Part shown: positions 16,322 to 26,200 of the stretch, in pieces
Layout: each line of letters starts with the position of its first letter
Numbering within the stretch: position 1 is the first letter of the stretch
Origin: CANNBR01 sp964592275
GTDB lineage: Bacteria > Babelota > Babeliae > Babelales > CAIQNR01
Assembly (NCBI GenBank): GCA_964592275.1
Contig: CAZQDJ010000006.1
Location: 1-47,045 of the forward strand
DNA: 47,045 nt
Direction of reading: 5' to 3'
Made by a program: the position numbers and the translations under genes
The notes under the pieces: model-generated
Told to the model about the DNA's origin: nothing
The model's database searches: none
The model's input: only the letters and a program-made list of their open reading frames with translations

Positions 16322-16984
16322 ATGATTCAAAAAAAATATTACAAACAAATCAAAAAACAGGCAAAACGTGTCCTCAATAATCTATGGAATATTTTTATCG
16401 ATGGATTTTTTACTCTCTTACCTTTATGCCTTACCATCGGTATATTTTCATTTTCATTCAGCCTCTTAAAGAATCTTCTTTCTCCCTTACAAGGGCTCGG
16501 CATTCCCTATCTACACCTCATTCCACACCATGAATTTTTGGTAGTCTTGACCCTTATTTTACTTGCTGGAATTTTTCTAAAATCATTTGTTTTACGATCA
16601 ATGCTCGATTTTTTCGAAAATGTTTTTTCAAGAATCCCACTTGTTCGTCCCATTTATAACAGCATTAAACAACTGGTCGATGCATTTACCCCAAGTGATA
16701 ACCCTACATTTAAAAAAATTGTGCTTGTTGAATTTCCACGCAAAGGAATATATAGCATTGGATTTTTAACAGGAGAATTTTCATCACAATTACTTCCTGC
16801 TTCTAAAAATGACCTCTACTATTCTGTGTTCATCCCCATGACCCCAAATCCAACCAACGGTTTTTTTATCGTCATAACAGAAAACGATTTTACTGAACTT
16901 ACTCTTACTACACAGGAAGCCATGGCTCTTGTCATGTCAGGCGGCATTATTCAGCCTGATAGACTCAAAAAAGAAAGTGAATAA
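16322..16984 (+). CDS. DUF502 family membrane protein
   Basis: The protein has 220 residues with two membrane segments (about 25-55 and 70-90). A soluble part follows with the DUF502 (PF04367) signatures RIPLVRPIYNSIKQ, VLVEFPRKGIYSIGFLTGE, VFIPMTPNPTNGFF and AMALVMSGG. The biochemical function of the family in bacteria is unknown to me; homologues are common in Gram-negative bacteria, and plant relatives are called COV proteins. AAGGAAT lies upstream of the ATG. A strong bidirectional terminator follows immediately. Confidence 0.9.
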   Translation: MIQKKYYKQIKKQAKRVLNNLWNIFIDGFFTLLPLCLTIGIFSFSFSLLKNLLSPLQGLGIPYLHLIPHHEFLVVLTLILLAGIFLKSFVLRSMLDFFENVFSRIPLVRPIYNSIKQLVDAFTPSDNPTFKKIVLVEFPRKGIYSIGFLTGEFSSQLLPASKNDLYYSVFIPMTPNPTNGFFIVITENDFTELTLTTQEAMALVMSGGIIQPDRLKKESE

Positions 16985-16990
16985 AAAATT

Positions 16991-17024
16991 AAAAGCTGCT
17001 TGTTTTATAAAACAAGCAGCTTTT
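16991..17024. terminator. Bidirectional terminator with a perfect 16-bp inverted repeat
   Basis: AAAAGCTGCTTGTTTT (16991-17006) and its exact reverse complement (17009-17024) lie between the convergent DUF502 gene and the coiled-coil gene at 17054-18073. Each strand ends in a T-run. A close relative of this hairpin and its flanking tail recurs at 18195-18236 after the paralogous gene. Confidence 0.9.
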
Positions 17025-17053
17025 ATATTTAGATACAAAAAACTACAGTTCAA

Positions 17054-18073
17054 TTAATCAGTTATTGTACTCTTTGCAGCATCAAGAATGCTTCTTAATT
17101 TTATCAGTAATGCTTCCAATACCGTTTCATTTCTACGCGAAAGCATTGCTGGTTGCGCAGATGCTGTAGCAGCACCTTCTTGCGCTTCATCAATATCATC
17201 CTGATCAAGATAATCAAATCCTGCTTTTGTAGCACCCTTAAAATTTTCTAATTCTTGATTTTCTTTTTCTAGTGCCACACGTTCTTTTTCAAGGTGAACA
17301 GCTCTCGCACTCAATTCTTTAATTTTTTTGTCTTTTTCCTGAACAAGAGCAAAAGCTTCGTCTACAGCATCTTGCATTCCCTTTTGACTAGCGGTTGCCG
17401 CCTCAAGATCCGTTACTAATTTTTTATTTGCTACATCTTTTTCCACTTGTTCATTATCAACATGGAAAGGATTTAAAGCAGCCATAGGATTAACTTGGAC
17501 ACGTACCCCAAAAGGCATTCCACTTCTTTGAACACCAAACGACAATAAAGATGCCAGCTCCCCTTGCAAACGTAGAACCTCATCATCATTCTGTTTTTTT
17601 CCTTTAAGCACTCCTTCCAATGCACTTCGAGCTTTATCATGTGCACTTGCAATCGCTTCATGTTCCTGAGTTAATGCTTGCAATTTTATAAAAAAATCAT
17701 TTGCTTGCTTACTAGCCACTGTTTTTTCTTTATGAAGTTGCGCAATAGTAGCAGCTTGCAATTCAGTTCTTTCTATTGCTGCACATAACGCAGCTTCTTG
17801 TTCTGCTGCATCCCTAACTAAAGCATCATTATCTGAGCGAAGTCGTGCTGCATCTACTTTTAATTGTGCCGCTCTTTCTAACGCTGCCTGAGCGTCATCT
17901 CTATGCTTCACTAACTGTTCTTCTGCATATTCTGCTCGTTCAGTAGCTTGATTTACCTGATCAGCAGCTCCAGCTAAAATATGAGCCATCTTAGGGTCAA
18001 TACCTGAAAAAGCAGCCTTAACAGAATCACTCACGCCAATCATTAATACTAATAATAGAATTTTCTTATTCAT
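17054..18073 (-). CDS. Exported coiled-coil protein, paralog 1
   Basis: This is a 339-residue protein with a signal peptide (NKKILLLVLMIGVSDSVKA, cleavage after KAA or KA). Residues about 30-190 and 220-285 are dense in Ala, Glu, Gln, Lys and Leu with heptad spacing, so a long coiled coil is likely. The Ala-rich section (AEEQLVKHRDDAQAALERAAQL) parallels the neighbour at 18280-18900, which shares the signal-peptide pattern and the same opening layout. The two are tandem duplicates that diverged mainly in their C-termini. AAAGGG is the only Shine-Dalgarno-like sequence before the ATG. I recognise no catalytic domain. The protein is presumably periplasmic, surface-bound or secreted. Confidence 0.8.
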   Translation of the reverse strand: MNKKILLLVLMIGVSDSVKAAFSGIDPKMAHILAGAADQVNQATERAEYAEEQLVKHRDDAQAALERAAQLKVDAARLRSDNDALVRDAAEQEAALCAAIERTELQAATIAQLHKEKTVASKQANDFFIKLQALTQEHEAIASAHDKARSALEGVLKGKKQNDDEVLRLQGELASLLSFGVQRSGMPFGVRVQVNPMAALNPFHVDNEQVEKDVANKKLVTDLEAATASQKGMQDAVDEAFALVQEKDKKIKELSARAVHLEKERVALEKENQELENFKGATKAGFDYLDQDDIDEAQEGAATASAQPAMLSRRNETVLEALLIKLRSILDAAKSTITD

Positions 18074-18194
18074 CGCAAATAACCCTTTATATCATTTATT
18101 TTTCAATATATGTTTTTCTAATTGTAACAAATTTTTAAAAAATAAAAAGAGCCCTTATAAGCTCATTAACTCCATTTCTTAAAAAATTGAATAA

Positions 18195-18236
18195 CAAAAA
18201 ATCTGCTTATTTTGTAAAAAACAAGCAGATTTTAAA
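18195..18236 (-). terminator. Terminator, duplicate of the hairpin at 16991-17024
   Basis: AAATCTGCTT and AAGCAGATTT pair around a central A/T-rich segment; read on the minus strand a T-rich tail follows. The hairpin and the 30 bp beyond it (TTTAGATGCAAAAAA...) closely resemble those after paralog 1, showing that the duplication included the 3' flank. Confidence 0.75.
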
Positions 18237-18279
18237 TTTAGATGCAAAAAAATTAGCTTTGATTAATTAATAAATTATC

Positions 18280-18900
18280 TCATTCATCACAGAGTTCATC
18301 TGAAGAAAAAGCGTACTGAACCCAAACACCATCTTTACGATATCTACCAGCAAAATGGGTACAATCCAAACTCCCCTCTCTCAACGATCTCACAACTACT
18401 TTTTTTTCTTTTAATAATTTTTCTAAGGCTTCTTTAGTTTCTTTTAATTCAACAAAAGCAACAGCGCTACATACAGGCTTGACCGACACATACTCTTGTT
18501 GATCTAATTCTTCTAAATCTTTATCTTTTTTAGAATTCATTTTTTTCAAGTCAGCTACATTTTGTTGCAATGCATGAATTCTCTTTTCATCAAAATTCAA
18601 CGCATCTTCTTGGTCATCAGCATGCTCAAGCAAACCACGATTTTCTAAACGAAGTTGTTCTACCTCCTTCGCTAACTGCGCCGCTTTTGCTAATGCTATC
18701 TCTGCTTCTTCCTTATACAATGCTAATTGTTTTTGTGCACATTCTGCTTCAGCTACAGCACGATTTACTTCACTAGCAGCTTCACACAAAAAACCACCAA
18801 CCTGAGTTCTACTCAAAAAAACAGGGAGCTCCGAACTAGCTGCCTTAATAGAATCGGCAACACCAATTACTAAGCTTATTAATAGAAAATTTTTATTCAT
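18280..18900 (-). CDS. Exported coiled-coil protein, paralog 2
   Basis: The protein has 206 residues, with signal peptide NKNFLLISLVIGVADSIKA and a coiled-coil region (about 35-125) parallel to paralog 1: CEAASEVNRAVAEAECAQKQL corresponds to AGAADQVNQATERAEYAEEQL. The C-terminal 50 residues (HFAGRYRKDGVWVQYAFSSDE) are compact and differ from paralog 1. It ends in TGA, one of only two clear TGA stops in the window. A 7-bp inverted repeat, AATAATC...GATTATT, lies directly upstream of the ATG (18904-18923) and could mask the weak ribosome-binding site. Function unknown. Confidence 0.78.
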   Translation of the reverse strand: MNKNFLLISLVIGVADSIKAASSELPVFLSRTQVGGFLCEAASEVNRAVAEAECAQKQLALYKEEAEIALAKAAQLAKEVEQLRLENRGLLEHADDQEDALNFDEKRIHALQQNVADLKKMNSKKDKDLEELDQQEYVSVKPVCSAVAFVELKETKEALEKLLKEKKVVVRSLREGSLDCTHFAGRYRKDGVWVQYAFSSDELCDE

Positions 18901-18997
18901 TTGAATAATCTTTCTTGATTATTTAGTATTATTATACATTTCTTTAAATATAACTATTTTTCAAAAAAACAAAACTTCTTAAGATATATTCGAAAAA

Positions 18998-19945
18998 TTA
19001 AAATTGCTTAGTTAAAAATGTAGCGTAAAAAACTTCTAGAAAAAATTCAGAACCACCATTTTTAAAAGCGTAATCACCATCATATAAAAACTGATGCGCA
19101 TGCTGTAATTCAATAGCAGAAAGATTTTTCCAATCCCGTTGCAAAAATGAAAAGGGTAACCGGAAAGAAAGTTGTTTAGCTTCAGTAATTTTATTTTCCT
19201 TATAAAACTTGATGACATAATGAGCACGCCATAACTGCTCCGACCAATAAGTAGTCCAGAATGGCGCTGCATACTCACCTTTTAACAAATGCCATGCATT
19301 CCAAAACTGTTCAGTTTTTCGACCAAAAAAATAACTTGAAAGATCAAACAATGATGACTCTGGTGCATTAATTTTTTTCATCCAACTGTCTGAAAAAAGA
19401 GTTACATTCTTCCCCACTACACCAGCATATTGAGCAATCATACTCAACTGATCAACAGAACTTACGCGAGTACCCTTGATTAATTTTTCAACTGCATCAG
19501 CTACTGATGGAATATAAGGAAATAAAAAAGTTACAAATGCACGCCTATCGTATTCAGAAAAATCTTCATCAAGAGAAATTACCTCTTTCATCTGCAATGA
19601 CTTATCGTCTGGATGTATACACCCTATCAGTCGATGCGGACCTTGGTACGATACCAATAATGAAAGCATCTGTTTTTTAAGCGCTGCAGGTTCTACAGAA
19701 GAAAGATCTCCCAACCATAAAACATCTGAACGACCCAAAAAAGTTGTTACCAGTTGAGCTTGCAAAGCTTGGGAAGAAAGCTGACTAAAAAGAATACTTT
19801 TGGGATCTAACCCATATTGATAACGTAACTGAAAAAGAAGTTTTGAAAAAAAAATAACTGGATATTGTTTTGCAGAAAACAATAGTACCGGAAATGGAGA
19901 AAGTTGTTCATTAGCAACCGCATTAAAAAATTGCTCTAACTTCAC
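18998..19945 (-). CDS. holA: Divergent DNA polymerase III delta subunit (HolA-like)
   Basis: Delta opens the beta sliding clamp within the clamp-loader complex. The identification rests on overall pattern. The C-terminal part shows SLFDLSSYFFGRKTEQFWNA, then LLKGEYAAPFWTTYWSEQLWR, then a basic helix and SFLQRDWKNLS followed by LQHAHQFLYDGDYAFKNGG. This is the order and spacing of the conserved delta segments (FeLvdAi, Gedpl..l..l..qfR, lL...D...K.g). The N-terminal part has no Walker motif, as expected for delta. Length 315 is typical. The start is a GTG, nine bp after the rph stop and in the same frame as it. I am fairly but not fully sure. Confidence 0.55.
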   Translation of the reverse strand: MKLEQFFNAVANEQLSPFPVLLFSAKQYPVIFFSKLLFQLRYQYGLDPKSILFSQLSSQALQAQLVTTFLGRSDVLWLGDLSSVEPAALKKQMLSLLVSYQGPHRLIGCIHPDDKSLQMKEVISLDEDFSEYDRRAFVTFLFPYIPSVADAVEKLIKGTRVSSVDQLSMIAQYAGVVGKNVTLFSDSWMKKINAPESSLFDLSSYFFGRKTEQFWNAWHLLKGEYAAPFWTTYWSEQLWRAHYVIKFYKENKITEAKQLSFRLPFSFLQRDWKNLSAIELQHAHQFLYDGDYAFKNGGSEFFLEVFYATFLTKQF

Positions 19946-19954
19946 GCACCATCC

Positions 19955-20734
19955 TCAACTAAGTAGAGTTGTGGAAGAAACAAAAGAATGAGAAATATGC
20001 GCATCATTACAAGTTGCCACAACTGTATCATTATGCACTATCGATAAGATCTCTATAATCCCTCGATGTGCAAGAGCCTGCATCTGCTCAACAGCATTCC
20101 AAGAAATAGGAGCCTTTTCAGTAGCACCCTGCATTTCAATAATCTCACCCTTACCGGTCATTACAAAATTAAAATCTGCTTCCACAGAAGAATCTTCCTG
20201 AAAGTTAATATCAAGAAGTGCCTTATTATCCATCCAGCCAACAGAAATAGCAGCTAACGAACCAGTCAAAAAAGAAGCAAATGATTTTTTAGAAAGTTGT
20301 AATTGCTGAGTTGCATGATAAAGAGCGCAATAAGCTCCACTAATAGAAGCTGTTCGCGTTCCCCCATCTGCTTGGAGAACATCGCAATCAACATAAATGG
20401 TTCGTTCGCCCAATTTTGAAAAATCAATCACCGCACGCAGTGACCGCCCTATAAGACGAGAAATTTCGACCGAACGACCATTACGTTTCATAGTAATAAC
20501 TTCACGAGGAGTACGAGCACGCGTTGCTGCAGGTAACATGGTATACTCAGCAGTTAACCATCCCTGACCTTTGCCCCTCAAAAACTGAGGAACTCCGTCC
20601 TGTACCATGACAGAACAGAGCACCTTAGTATTTCCAAGTTCAAAGAGAACGGATCCGTCTGCGTTACCGTAGACCCCATAAGTTACTTTAATAGGACGCA
20701 CTTGATTCGATAAACGACCATCGAGACGTTTCAT
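19955..20734 (-). CDS. rph: RNase PH
   Basis: RNase PH is a phosphate-dependent 3' exoribonuclease that trims tRNA 3' ends. Family segments are clear: RPIKVTYGVYGNADGSVLFE, GKGQGWLTAEYTMLP, the RTPRE and GRSVEISRLIGRSLRAV motifs, and VDCDVLQADGGTRTASISGAY. The ATG at 20734 gives the usual MKRLDGR opening; a GTG two codons earlier is possible, and AAGGAT is the nearest ribosome-binding site. Length is about 259, slightly longer than the usual 240 because of a tail after the catalytic fold. It lies 28 bp after pnp, so two phosphorolytic RNases are coupled. It ends in TGA, in frame with the following GTG of holA. Confidence 0.95.
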   Translation of the reverse strand: MKRLDGRLSNQVRPIKVTYGVYGNADGSVLFELGNTKVLCSVMVQDGVPQFLRGKGQGWLTAEYTMLPAATRARTPREVITMKRNGRSVEISRLIGRSLRAVIDFSKLGERTIYVDCDVLQADGGTRTASISGAYCALYHATQQLQLSKKSFASFLTGSLAAISVGWMDNKALLDINFQEDSSVEADFNFVMTGKGEIIEMQGATEKAPISWNAVEQMQALAHRGIIEILSIVHNDTVVATCNDAHISHSFVSSTTLLS

Positions 20735-20762
20735 GCGCACTATCCTTGGTAATTGTTCGTTA

Positions 20763-22841
20763 TTAAACGATTCTTAAACGAACGCGGTCAAGTTCAGCAT
20801 CGTATTCGATAACTTCAACTTTGCACTTCATGCCAACAGGGAAGTTCTTATCGAGCCCTTGTTGTTTTTCACGAGGAATAGTTGAAATATGTACGAGACC
20901 GTCTTTACCTGGGACGATTTCAACGAACAAACCGAATTCAGCAGTGCGACGAACGATACCGTCGTAGAAACTACCTTTTTTGATTTGACCAGCAAGAGTC
21001 TTAACCCACATAACAGCAAGATCAGTTCCTGCGCCAGGTTGACCGAAGATTTTAACTGTTCCATCGCTTTCAATATCAATAGTAGTACCAGTTGCTTCAA
21101 TAATTTGACGAATAACTTTACCACCGCTACCAATAACAGCACCGATTTTATCAGTATTAATTTTAAAGGTAATTACTTGAGGAACGAGATCAGAGAGGTT
21201 TTCATTTGGTTTTGACATGACTTCTTTCATTTGACTGAGAATATAGAGACGCCCTTGACGCGCTTGCGCCAAAGCTTTTTCAAACACTTCGCGTAGTAAC
21301 CCACCTTTGTACTTAATATCCATCTGAATTGCAGTAATACCTTTTTCAGTACCTGCAACCTTGAAGTCCATAAGACCAAAAGCATCCTCAAACCCGGTTA
21401 TATCAGTAAGAACAGTGAAGTCACTATTCTTACTCTTCAACAGACCCATTGCAACACCGCCCACCATATCTTTAATCGGAACGCCACCGTTTAAAAATGC
21501 CATAGTAGAACTACATACAGTTGCCATAGAACTAGAACCATCACATTCTAAAATGTCTGAAACGATTCTAATGGTATAAGGAAAGGATTCTTTGTCAGGC
21601 AAAATATATTTGAAGGCTGATGCCGCCAAATGACCATGCCCAACTTCGCGACGGCTAGGAGCACGCAACGGACGCACTTCACCAACCGAAAATGGAGGAA
21701 AATTATAATGGAGCATAAATGACCCATCAACTTCTCCACCCATAATATCTTCAATTCTTTGCTCATCTTGACCACTACCTAATGTCAGCGTAGCCAAGCT
21801 TTGCGTATTCCCACGGGTAAACAATGCAGACCCATGAGTGAAGGGGAGAATGCCCACTTCAGTTACAATTTTTCTTACTTGATCAAATGAACGATTATCA
21901 ATGCGTTTACCGCCTTCACAAATCAATGCAGTAATCTGCTCTTCAAGCTGGTCATTGAAAATATATTCAACTATTTTCTTAGAACCTTCAACTTGCGCAA
22001 GCGTTTCCTGATGCTGAGTAAAGTAAACTTCTTTTAATTCATCAATGAACTGAGTGCGTTCTTTTTTCCCTCTTCCAAAAATATCTTTGATTCTATCAAA
22101 TGTAAGATAATCAGAAGCATTCTTTTCCCATGTTGCCCAATCAATTACTAACTTTGTTGTTACTTTTTCTACTGGAGCAACTGCCGCAATAATTTCTTCT
22201 TGCCACACAACAATTTCTTTAATGGTAGAATGGGCCAAGAACAAAGCATCAATACACTCTGCTTCAGATAATTCATTAGTAGAACCTTCTACCATGCAGA
22301 TACCTTCTTTTGTACCTGCAACAATCATTTTTACATCTGATTCTAAAGATTGCTCATATGAAGGATTTACTACCCATTGACCATCTAAACGACCAATTTC
22401 TGTAAATCCAACGGGCCCCATGAAGGGAACCTTTGAAACACAGAGAGCAAGCGAGCTTGCAAGTCCTGCAATAGTGCTCAATGTGTGCTCTTTATCAACT
22501 GAATATACCGTTATAATAAGCTGCACTTGTTCAAAATAATCTTTAGGAAAAAGAGGACGAATAGCACGATCAATGATACGAGAAGTTAAAACTTCTTTAT
22601 CGCTCAATCGACCTTCGCGCTTAAAATACCCACCAGGTATTTTACCAGCTGCAGAAAACTGCTCGCGATAATCTACTGAAAGAGGCAAAAATCCTGGAAA
22701 TTCCCTCGCAGGAGCAGAAACAACCGTTGCCAGCAACACGGTCCCACCCTGTTGCAACCATGCAGAACCATCGGCCTGCTTTGCTACATTATTTATTTTT
22801 ACTCGGTAGCCATACTTTGGCAACGTAAAGTCTTTCGACAT
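20763..22841 (-). CDS. pnp: Polyribonucleotide nucleotidyltransferase (PNPase)
   Basis: PNPase degrades RNA from the 3' end by phosphorolysis and forms trimers. The 692-residue protein has two RNase PH-like domains (FSAAGKIPGGYFKREGRLSDKE; SRREVGHGHLAASAF; MEV-type switch QMDIKYKGGLLREVFEKALAQAR). A KH domain follows (IGAVIGSGGKVIRQIIEATG), then a C-terminal S1 domain (GIVRRTAEFGLFVEIVPGKDGLVHIS). Length and order are normal. The rpsO-pnp arrangement upstream is the classical one. Only a weak GAGAGA precedes the ATG. Confidence 0.97.
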   Translation of the reverse strand: MSKDFTLPKYGYRVKINNVAKQADGSAWLQQGGTVLLATVVSAPAREFPGFLPLSVDYREQFSAAGKIPGGYFKREGRLSDKEVLTSRIIDRAIRPLFPKDYFEQVQLIITVYSVDKEHTLSTIAGLASSLALCVSKVPFMGPVGFTEIGRLDGQWVVNPSYEQSLESDVKMIVAGTKEGICMVEGSTNELSEAECIDALFLAHSTIKEIVVWQEEIIAAVAPVEKVTTKLVIDWATWEKNASDYLTFDRIKDIFGRGKKERTQFIDELKEVYFTQHQETLAQVEGSKKIVEYIFNDQLEEQITALICEGGKRIDNRSFDQVRKIVTEVGILPFTHGSALFTRGNTQSLATLTLGSGQDEQRIEDIMGGEVDGSFMLHYNFPPFSVGEVRPLRAPSRREVGHGHLAASAFKYILPDKESFPYTIRIVSDILECDGSSSMATVCSSTMAFLNGGVPIKDMVGGVAMGLLKSKNSDFTVLTDITGFEDAFGLMDFKVAGTEKGITAIQMDIKYKGGLLREVFEKALAQARQGRLYILSQMKEVMSKPNENLSDLVPQVITFKINTDKIGAVIGSGGKVIRQIIEATGTTIDIESDGTVKIFGQPGAGTDLAVMWVKTLAGQIKKGSFYDGIVRRTAEFGLFVEIVPGKDGLVHISTIPREKQQGLDKNFPVGMKCKVEVIEYDAELDRVRLRIV

Positions 22842-22889
22842 AACAGAATCTCTCTCGCTCTTGTTAGAAGGGCATGCGTGATGTAATAA

Positions 22890-23135
22890 CTATTTTTTCA
22901 AACCAAGAACAGACAAAACTTTTTTGTATTCTTGTTCATCCGTTCTTTTTAAATACTTTAAGAAACGCTTTCTTGTAGCAACCTTCTTTAAAAGGCCACG
23001 ACGTGAGCTACTATCCTTTTTGTTCGCGTTCCAATGATCAGTGAGACGCGCAATATCGGCAGTCAACAAAGCAACTTGTACTTGTGAAGAACCGGTATCA
23101 TTACTATGTTTTTTTAATTGTTCTTGTGCATTCAT
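22890..23135 (-). CDS. rpsO: 30S ribosomal protein S15
   Basis: S15 nucleates the 30S central domain by binding a three-way junction of 16S rRNA. NDTGSSQVQVALLTADIARLTDH and SSSRRGLLKKVATRKRFLKYLK are family hallmarks. At 81 residues it is about eight shorter than usual, because the first helix is truncated to MNAQEQLKKH. In the loop, the usual HKKDHH reads NKKDSS, so the residue equivalent to E. coli His45 is Asn, while His41, Asp48 and Ser51 remain. It follows tRNA-Val by 53 bp and precedes pnp by 48 bp, probably one transcript. Confidence 0.95.
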   Translation of the reverse strand: MNAQEQLKKHSNDTGSSQVQVALLTADIARLTDHWNANKKDSSSRRGLLKKVATRKRFLKYLKRTDEQEYKKVLSVLGLKK

Positions 23136-23188
23136 TTTATTCTACTCGTAGGTTAATGTTCCATAAATAAGACAGGCTTGGGCAGTTC

Positions 23189-23263
23189 TGGTAGGCACGA
23201 GCGGGATTGAACCGCTGACCCCTGCTACGTCAAAGCAGTGCTCTACCACTGAGCTACGTGCCT
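23189..23263 (-). tRNA. tRNA-Val (GAC)
   Basis: The 5' strand AGGCACG pairs with CGTGCCT. The D arm is GCTCAGTGGTAGAGC, the anticodon arm CTGCT-TTGACGT-AGCAG (anticodon GAC), and the T arm AGCGG-TTCAATC-CCGCT. The discriminator is A and CCA is encoded. It sits between rpoC and rpsO on the same strand and is presumably cut from their transcript. Confidence 0.95.
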
Positions 23264-23293
23264 CCCTAATCTGTCTATTAGTGTATCACGGTT

Positions 23294-26200
23294 TTAATTC
23301 TTTGCACGTTCTTCCATTCTGCGCATCTTTTCTTCCTCAAATTGAGCACGACGCTCAAGATCAGAAAGATCATCCCCGATATATTTTTCTCTAAACGAGG
23401 CAACCCCTGTCCCTGCAGGAATAAGCTTACCAATGGTAAGATTTTCTTTAAGGCCATAAAGATAATCTGTTTGTCCTGAAATAGCAGCTTCTGCTAATAT
23501 TCGAGTTGTTTCTTGGAAAGACGCGGCTGATAAAAAGCTCTCAGTTCCTAATGAAGCCTGAGTAAGACCTATCAACACTGGAGTTGCAACTGCAACACGC
23601 TTATCATGTTGACGTAAAAACTCATTTACAGACTTAAAGTGTATTTTATCAACTCTATCACCAACCAAGAAATCAGAATCGCCTGGATCAACAACACGCA
23701 CCTTGCGCATCATTTGACGAACAATAACTTCAACATGACGATCATTAATATCAACACCTTGCAGACGATAAATTTCTTGAATATGGTCAACAATATAGCG
23801 TTGTAATTTATCAGACCCTAAAATTCGTAAAATATCTTGAAGCACAGGAGAGCCATTAGTTAATTGATCTCCTGCCTGCATTTTATCGCCATCATGAATA
23901 ATTAGTTGTTTATCACGTGGAATAAAATAATCATACGATGTTGTTCCAGAGCTAACAGTTACTTTACGCATTCCACGATACAATCCACCAAATACTGCTA
24001 TACCATCAATATCAGAAAGTATCGCAATATCCTTTGGTGCACGAGCTTCAAACAATTCTGCAATACGAGGCAAGCCACCAACAGTAATATCTTTTGTTTT
24101 AGTAGCAGCGCGAGGAGTTTTAATAATGATATCACCTGGGAAAACTTTTTCTCCCTGTTCTACAGAAAGATACGCCCCTACAGGAATGTAGTAATGAGCA
24201 ATTTCATTACCTGCATCATCAATAACAGCAAGTGCCGGTTGATATTTCTCGCCCTTATGGCTCAATACTGTTCTAACACTTCGTTGAGATTCTTCATCGA
24301 ATTCGTCTTGAATCGTTATATTTTTGACCAAGTCAATATACTCGATAGTACCAGCTTTTTCCGTCATGATAACGTAAGCACTTGGATCCCACTCTGCCAA
24401 TTTATCACCTTTAGCCACTTTTTGGCCTTCAGTAACTAAAAGAACAGATGCATAATCCAGAACATTTGTTTGCATTTCACGTCCATCTTCAGAGCGAATA
24501 ACAACTTCACCCTTTCTACTAAAGACAACTTCTTGACCTGCTTTATTCTTAACAGTTCGGATTCCGCGCAATTCTACAGTACCTTCAGATTTTGATTCAA
24601 ATGTAGTTTGAGTTGCTTCACCACTTGCAGTCCCCCCGATATGGAAGGTTCTCATAGTAAGCTGTGTTCCAGGTTCACCAATAGATTGCGCTGCAATAAT
24701 ACCAATCGGCGTTCCTACATCAACTAATGCACCTTTTGAAAGATCGTAACCATAACATTTTTGGCATACTCCGCGCTTTGCTTGACATGCAAGAACAGAA
24801 CGCACAAAAACATCTGAAACTGCTGATTTGCTAATTGAAACCATTGATTGACGAGATACAACCTCGCCTTGCTTGACAAGAATTTCACCTGTTATCGGAT
24901 CTTTAATGTCATCGGCAGCAACACGTCCATAGACACGAGCACTTAAAGGAGAAACAATATCCCCACCTTCTTTAAGATCACTCAAACTAATATAGCCAAG
25001 AGCTTTACAATCGTTAATGGTAACCACTAGATCATGAGCAACGTCGACCAAACGACGAGTCAAGTAACCAGAATTTGCAGTTCTCAATGCAGTATCAGCC
25101 TGACCTTTTCGAGCACCATGAGTAGAAATAAAGTACTCAAACACACTCAACCCTTGGGTAAAGTTTGTTTTAACCGGCGTTTCAATAATGTCACCTGATG
25201 GAGTTGCCATCAAACCACGAATACCAACAAGCTGTTTAATTTGATCCTTAGAACCTTTAGCACCAGAAGCCAAGAACATATAAACAGGATTAAATCTCTT
25301 TAAATCAGATTTTTCGTTTAAATATGCCTCTTTATCTTGTCCTTCAAAGCCTTTTAACATCTCATTTGCAATGTCAGAAGTTGCTCGATACCAGGTACTA
25401 ATAACTTTATTTTTACGTTCACCGTTAGTGATTACACCATCACGATACAATTTTTCAAACTTAACAACTTCTTTTTCAGCACCACGGACAATCGCATCTT
25501 TTTGATCAGGACTTACCAAATCAATAATGCCACATGATGAACCGCTCTGTGTTGAGTAAAAGAAACCAAGTTTTTTGATCTTATCAAGACAAATAACCGT
25601 TGCAGCAGATCCAAAAGTATAATAAATGGTTTCGATCATCTTTTTAAGGTCATTTTTTTGCAAAATTTTATTGACCCACTCAAATTCAGAACCAATAGGA
25701 AGAGCTTCATACAGAATAACACGCCCAACAGAAGTTGAAATAATTACCCCTGAATCAAGACGAACCTTTATACGAGCATGCAATGATACTTGCTTACATT
25801 GAAAGGCGGTCATGACTTCGCGAACGCTTGAAAAGACAATTCCTTCCCCTGGTACATTACAACGAACTTTTGTCATGTAATGCAATCCAAGAATCATATC
25901 CTGCGAAGGAACCGTTACCGGATTTCCATTTGAAGGAGAAAGGACATTATGCGTTGAAAGAATAAGATTTTCAGATTCTTTCACTGCTTTTGTGCTCAAA
26001 GGAATATGAACAGCCATCTGATCACCATCAAAGTCAGCGTTAAACGCAGCACAAACAAGAGGATGAATAGTAATTGCCTTACCTTCAATCAAAATCGCAT
26101 GAAATCCTTGAATACCTAAACGATGCAATGTCGGAGCACGGTTAAGAAGAACTGGACGCTCACTTACCACTTCCTCAAGAACATCCCACACTTCTGGAAC

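Noticed and set aside
23906..24439. A 177-codon plus-strand frame inside rpoC
   Set aside because: It is antisense to a fully conserved part of rpoC; long shadow frames are expected there.
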